Assembly (NCBI RefSeq): GCF_026126405.1
Contig: NZ_JAFMTQ010000003.1
Location: 62,001-126,000, forward strand
From: Aureitalea sp. L0-47
GTDB taxonomy: Bacteria; Bacteroidota; Bacteroidia; Flavobacteriales; Flavobacteriaceae
Length of the DNA: 64,000 bases
Reading direction: 5' to 3'
Program-made: the position numbers and the translations under genes
Notes under the pieces: model-generated
Database searches by the model: none
What the model saw: only the letters and a program-made list of their open reading frames with translations
What the model was told of the DNA's origin: nothing
In this document: positions 60,834-64,000 of the stretch, in pieces
Numbering within the stretch: the first letter of the stretch is position 1
Layout of the letters: every line of letters begins with the position of its first letter

Positions 60834-61395
60834 TGTTTTGTTTTTTAAGTTCTTCCAATTTGTTCTTTAGTTTGAACAGCAGTTCCAAACGCAATTGCAA
60901 ATTATCAACCAAAGCAGTGATGGTCGCCTCATTGGGCCCTACTTCGTTTAATTCTTTATTTAATACCTGGTATTCGGCATCCAGCTCCTGCAGGCGCCGC
61001 ATATAACTATCTACCAGTTCTTTATTGCTATCATTCACCCGGAGGGACGCCAACTGTACGTTGATACCCGTGGTATAATACGACTCTATCTTCTTAAGGT
61101 CCGGTGAAATATCACCGAGTGTAAAAGACTCTATTACCTCAGGAGTATTTTTATCATCTTCGGCAACAGTTATCCCATCCTGGTTACTACTTCCATCAAA
61201 ACTATTGTAGGCAATTCCGCCTACTGTTATAATGATTAGTACGATGGCGGCAACTCGTAACCAGAAGTACATATTTCCTTTTGGTTTCTCTTCCTGGGCG
61301 TCCAGCCGGGCCTCGAAGCGTGCTTCATGGCCTTCGGAGAGTTTTGCAGTCTCCGGACGGTAATCCCGCATCATCTTTCTAATATCCTGTCCCAT
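60814..61395 (-). CDS. Anti-sigma-factor-like single-pass membrane protein
   Basis: A 193-residue protein with a basic N-terminal region (1-42), one membrane helix (about 43-64, WLRVAAIVLIIITVGGI) and a periplasmic coiled-coil part (about 115-190) ending in LKNKLEELKKQNNE. The gene overlaps the ECF sigma gene by 17 bases and the 59172 gene by 20 bases. Position and topology suggest an anti-sigma factor or a sensor partner. The N-terminal half lacks the ZAS zinc motif. Confidence 0.6.
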   Translation of the reverse strand: MGQDIRKMMRDYRPETAKLSEGHEARFEARLDAQEEKPKGNMYFWLRVAAIVLIIITVGGIAYNSFDGSSNQDGITVAEDDKNTPEVIESFTLGDISPDLKKIESYYTTGINVQLASLRVNDSNKELVDSYMRRLQELDAEYQVLNKELNEVGPNEATITALVDNLQLRLELLFKLKNKLEELKKQNNENFTA

Positions 61396-61924
61396 ATTCC
61401 AAGTGTTTAAGTGTTTTCTTTAATTGTTTCTTTCCCCTGTGCAGGTTAGTTCTTGAAGCGCTTTCGGTGATCCCGAGGATCTCTGATATCTCCTGGTGGT
61501 CATAGCCTTCCAGTAGAAATAATTTCACGACGACTCGATAATTATCCGGCAAACTTTCTATGGCCGAGTAGACCTCATCCATCGTAGCCTGGTCTCCTAC
61601 CTTCCAGTCATCATCGCTTTCTGCGATATGGAGCACTCCGTCGTCCAGGGATTGGACCTCCATCTTGCGTGCCTTGATAATATCCAGGCAGCGGTTGATG
61701 ACGATCCTTTTCAACCAGGCTCCAAAGGTGACGTCCCCTCTGAACTGGTCGATCTTTTGAAACGCTTTTATAAACGCTTCCTGCAAAGCGTCTTCCGCAG
61801 CGGCGGCATCCTTCATATATCGGCTTGCGACAATAAACATGCCGTCACAATACTTTCTATAAAGTGCCATTTGCGCTTTTCGATCGTGCTGTTTACACTT
61901 CTCAATAAGTAACGAATCCGCCAC
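61379..61924 (-). CDS. ECF-type RNA polymerase sigma factor
   Basis: A 181-residue sigma factor. Region 2 (AQMALYRKYCDGMFIVASRYMKDAAAAEDALQEAFIKAF then FGAWLKRIVINRCLDIIK) and region 4 (IESLPDNYRVVVKLFLLEGYDHQEISEIL with TNLHRGKKQLKKTL) are both clear. The start is a GTG at 61924; no ATG fits. A probable autoregulatory promoter (TGCAACA ... CGTCTT) lies 34 bases upstream. It heads an operon with the anti-sigma-like gene and the 553-residue protein gene. Confidence 0.93.
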   Translation of the reverse strand: MADSLLIEKCKQHDRKAQMALYRKYCDGMFIVASRYMKDAAAAEDALQEAFIKAFQKIDQFRGDVTFGAWLKRIVINRCLDIIKARKMEVQSLDDGVLHIAESDDDWKVGDQATMDEVYSAIESLPDNYRVVVKLFLLEGYDHQEISEILGITESASRTNLHRGKKQLKKTLKHLEYGTGY

Positions 61925-61957
61925 AGATGATGGTTTTTTTGGTTGCTGTTCGGTTTA

Positions 61958-61985
61958 AAGACGACTCATAATTTCGACTGTTGCA
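61958..61985 (-). promoter_or_regulatory. Putative ECF-type promoter of the sigma gene at 61379
   Basis: On the minus strand TGCAACA (61985 to 61979), 15 bases, then CGTCTT (61963 to 61958). The AAC core and CGTC match the ECF pair found at 58619, but the -35 differs at the third base (C for T) and at the seventh (A for C), and the spacer is one base shorter. It probably serves the second sigma factor's own regulon. Confidence 0.5.
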
Positions 61986-62024
61986 AAGAATATTAAATTT
62001 ATAAAATTGTTATAACTTCACTTC

Positions 62025-63110
62025 GTGGCAAAAGCTTCAAAAAATACCGGTGCCATGCACGAAATGAAAGGTGTTCCACAGCCTTCGTCTGTTAGTAAAT
62101 CTACGGCCGAAAAGGTAAAAGCCCGCAGAAAAAAAGCTGTAAAACCCGAAGAACTGCTTGAAGGTCTCCTTTCCGGCAACAAAAGTGCCCTGAGTAGGGC
62201 GATCACTCTCATTGAAAGTACACATCCTAAACATCGGAAACAAGCCAGCGAACTTCTTGAAAAATCTTTACCACACACCAGACATGCGCTTAGAATAGGG
62301 ATCACGGGCGTACCAGGGGTTGGAAAAAGTACCTTTATTGAAAGTTTCGGAAAGCTCTATACTAACAAAGGTCTTAATGTAGCTGTCCTGGCTGTTGACC
62401 CGAGTAGTAAACTCAGCAAGGGTAGTATTCTGGGCGACAAAACCCGAATGGAGGAGCTGGTTAAAGATGAACGTGCCTTTATTCGGCCATCGGCGAGCGG
62501 CAGCTCACTCGGTGGTGTTGCGAGAAAAACACGTGAAGCTATCATCCTTTGCGAAGCTGCAGGATTCGATATAATTGTCATTGAAACCGTGGGTGTAGGA
62601 CAAAGTGAGACCATGGTGCATTCGATGACCGATTTCTTTTTATTACTGAAATTGGCCGGTGCAGGTGACGAGCTTCAGGGAATCAAACGTGGGATCATGG
62701 AAATGGCCGATGCTATCGTCATCAATAAAGCGGATGGTGAGAACGTGAAAGCCGCCAAACTCGCAAAAACCGAATTCAACAGGGCGCTTCATCTGTTTCC
62801 CGAAAAAGAAAGCGGTTGGACTCCAATAACGCTCACCTGTTCGGCGATTGCAAATGAGGGAATAGAAGATATAGCCGAATTGATCTCGGAATATGTCGAA
62901 CTAACAAAGGAAAACGGCTACTTTCAGCAAAGAAGAAACGAGCAAAACAAATTCTGGCTGCTGCAAACCATCGAAAGCGCTTTAAAGAATGACTTCTACG
63001 AAGATCCGGTGATCAAAAAAGCACTTAAAGAACAGCTGACGGCGCTCGACGAAAACAGGACTACTCCTTTTGAGGCGGCGAACCACCTTCTGTCCTTACA
63101 TCAGAAGTAA
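62025..63110 (+). CDS. meaB: Methylmalonyl-CoA mutase-associated GTPase MeaB
   Basis: A 361-residue G3E-family GTPase that protects and reloads adenosylcobalamin on methylmalonyl-CoA mutase. Walker A GVPGVGKS (95-102), VAVLAVDPSS, IIVIETVGVGQSE and VINKADGENVK are diagnostic. The start is GTG at 62025, giving an N-terminal extension rich in Lys (30-40). The cobalamin adenosyltransferase at 52542 serves the same cofactor. The mutase itself is not in the window. It converges on the epimerase gene with 2 bases between. Confidence 0.95.
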   Translation: MAKASKNTGAMHEMKGVPQPSSVSKSTAEKVKARRKKAVKPEELLEGLLSGNKSALSRAITLIESTHPKHRKQASELLEKSLPHTRHALRIGITGVPGVGKSTFIESFGKLYTNKGLNVAVLAVDPSSKLSKGSILGDKTRMEELVKDERAFIRPSASGSSLGGVARKTREAIILCEAAGFDIIVIETVGVGQSETMVHSMTDFFLLLKLAGAGDELQGIKRGIMEMADAIVINKADGENVKAAKLAKTEFNRALHLFPEKESGWTPITLTCSAIANEGIEDIAELISEYVELTKENGYFQQRRNEQNKFWLLQTIESALKNDFYEDPVIKKALKEQLTALDENRTTPFEAANHLLSLHQK

Positions 63111-63112
63111 TT

Positions 63113-64000
63113 TTAGCTGAAATTATCCCGAAACCAGGCTTCCTGGGCACGCAATCCATCCTCCAGAGACGTAGTAGGATTATACCCCAGTAATCTTCTG
63201 GCCTTATCGATATTGGCCCTGGTGCGGGACTGATCTCCCGGGCGTGCGGGCTTGTGTTCTATCTGAATTTTTTTCTGAAGAATTTTTTCAACGATTGCGA
63301 TCCCGGTAGCCGTGCTATTCTCTTCTTCGGTACCCAGGTTGAAAATTTCACCGTTAGCGATGTCCTCCTTCCCGATCACACTCACTATACCATCAACTAT
63401 GTCCTGCACATAGGTAAAGCTACGCAAGTGCTTTTCACTACCGTCATACAAAGGAAAAGGCTTGTCATTGATTCCGCAGTCGATCAAACGAGTGTACAAT
63501 TTATCAGGACGCTCCCTGGGTCCATAGACAGAATATAGTCTAAGCGATGTACTCATTAGCAATCCTCGCCTGCTATACGCCAAAACAAGTTGCTCAGCGG
63601 CTAATTTGGTAACACCGTACCACGACGCAGGTAAAGGTGCTTTGTCTTCAGTCATGGTAGCGTGTAACCCATAAATGGAAGAAGTAGCAATATTCACGAA
63701 GAAAGGTTTTTCCTCAAGTTCTTCGATTGCATCCAGTAATTTTTGAGTGGCGATGAAATTATTGCTCAGGTAATCTTCAAAAGTGGAAGTGACTGCAATT
63801 CCAGGTTGTGCAGAGAAATGAAAGATGTAATTTATTGCTTCGGAAAAAAGAGCATCGAGATCATCCTTTCTCAGGTCCAACCGAAGTATCTGTATCCCCT
63901 TTTTTGTCAGCATCTCTGCATTAAGCTCTTTCAGTCTAACATCGTAGTAATCGGAATAGTTGTCTATCCCAACTACCTCGTGACCCATATCGGCAAGTCG
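63113..64000 (-). CDS. NAD-dependent nucleotide-sugar epimerase (UDP-glucuronate 4-epimerase-like), 5' end outside window
   Basis: An extended SDR; the frame is open to the window edge, so the gene starts beyond it and the NAD-binding GxxGxxG loop is missing. The Met at 63988 is internal. Visible: GHEVVGIDNYSDYYDVRLKE (second strand of the Rossmann fold), FSAQPGIAVT, SSIYG, SWYGVTK (catalytic Tyr and Lys) and LRLYSVYGPRERPD. The pattern fits UDP-glucuronate 4-epimerases (GAE-like). It may belong to another sugar locus to the right. Confidence 0.82.
   Translation of the reverse strand, partial: RLADMGHEVVGIDNYSDYYDVRLKELNAEMLTKKGIQILRLDLRKDDLDALFSEAINYIFHFSAQPGIAVTSTFEDYLSNNFIATQKLLDAIEELEEKPFFVNIATSSIYGLHATMTEDKAPLPASWYGVTKLAAEQLVLAYSRRGLLMSTSLRLYSVYGPRERPDKLYTRLIDCGINDKPFPLYDGSEKHLRSFTYVQDIVDGIVSVIGKEDIANGEIFNLGTEEENSTATGIAIVEKILQKKIQIEHKPARPGDQSRTRANIDKARRLLGYNPTTSLEDGLRAQEAWFRDNFS

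Noticed and set aside
1-64000. tRNA, rRNA or transposase genes
   Set aside because: Gaps between genes are short (under 170 bases apart from the IVS-like element), and I recognised no cloverleaf, rRNA or transposase motif in them.

Overview
The window is chromosomal DNA of a member of the Bacteroidota, most likely a marine-type Flavobacteriaceae. This rests on a PorV-like outer-membrane protein, a DUF4105 (Lnb N-terminal type) membrane protein, a long SecA without a zinc-binding tail, a DUF2795 protein, Bacteroidota-type -7 boxes (TAnnTTTG), weak Shine-Dalgarno sequences and many TAATG/ATGA junctions. I do not name a genus.

Layout. Positions 1-5852 (mostly +) hold envelope housekeeping genes: kdsD (cut by the window edge), tatC, an AhpD-like protein, lptB, pssA on the minus strand, a PorV/PorQ-family protein and the DUF4105 protein. 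Positions 5854-48824, almost all minus strand, form a very large surface-polysaccharide locus. At its upstream end are wza, wzc and a small initiating phosphoglycosyltransferase. Next come tviB/wbpO-like and wbpP-like genes (UDP-GalNAcA route), the ABC exporter pair wzm/wzt and sulfotransferases. A cupin/DegT/methyltransferase group follows, then about seventeen glycosyltransferases, gmd-fcl (GDP-L-fucose) and neuB-neuC-neuA (CMP-nonulosonic acid). At the downstream end are a Wzy-type polymerase and a second, large initiating transferase. A plus-strand cassette at 28551-31039 (two sister sulfotransferases and an acyltransferase-3) interrupts the run. Positions 48931-53114 (+) carry an ABC-F ATPase, a methyltransferase, a LolD-like ATPase, a 58-residue membrane protein and a cobalamin adenosyltransferase. 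Positions 53258-57004 hold the DUF2795 gene and secA, each followed by an intrinsic terminator. Positions 57100-61924 hold a lipoprotein gene, two ECF sigma genes each overlapping an anti-sigma-like membrane protein gene by 17 nt, a DUF6249 protein and a 553-residue repeat protein. MeaB and a sugar epimerase (cut by the window edge) close the window.

How it fits together. The locus predicts a complex acidic glycan with fucose, a nonulosonic acid (probably a sialic acid), probably a hexosaminuronic acid, several sulfate esters and an O-acyl group. It encodes parts of two assembly routes: Wzy polymerase with Wza/Wzc, and an ABC exporter (Wzm/Wzt). No Wzx flippase and no PAPS-making genes are visible here.

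Most notable observations: (1) a 420-bp element with a four-helix-bundle (23S rRNA intervening-sequence type) ORF between heptad-repeat inverted arms, inserted between wbpP-like and tviB and leaving wbpP with a TTG start, plus an ORF-less arrangement of the same kind at 1899-1989; (2) a divergent pair of matching ECF promoters (TGTAACC-N16-CGTC) between an ECF sigma gene and a DUF6249 gene; (3) five full sulfotransferase genes and one fragment in one glycan locus; (4) a secreted protein with a long aromatic-striped amphipathic helix of mixed 11/15-residue period; (5) an unassigned GT-B-like protein translationally coupled to neuA, a candidate for a new sialyltransferase type. No tRNA, rRNA, CRISPR array or transposase gene was recognised. 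No gene-free stretch exceeds 300 bases apart from those covered by the listed element.
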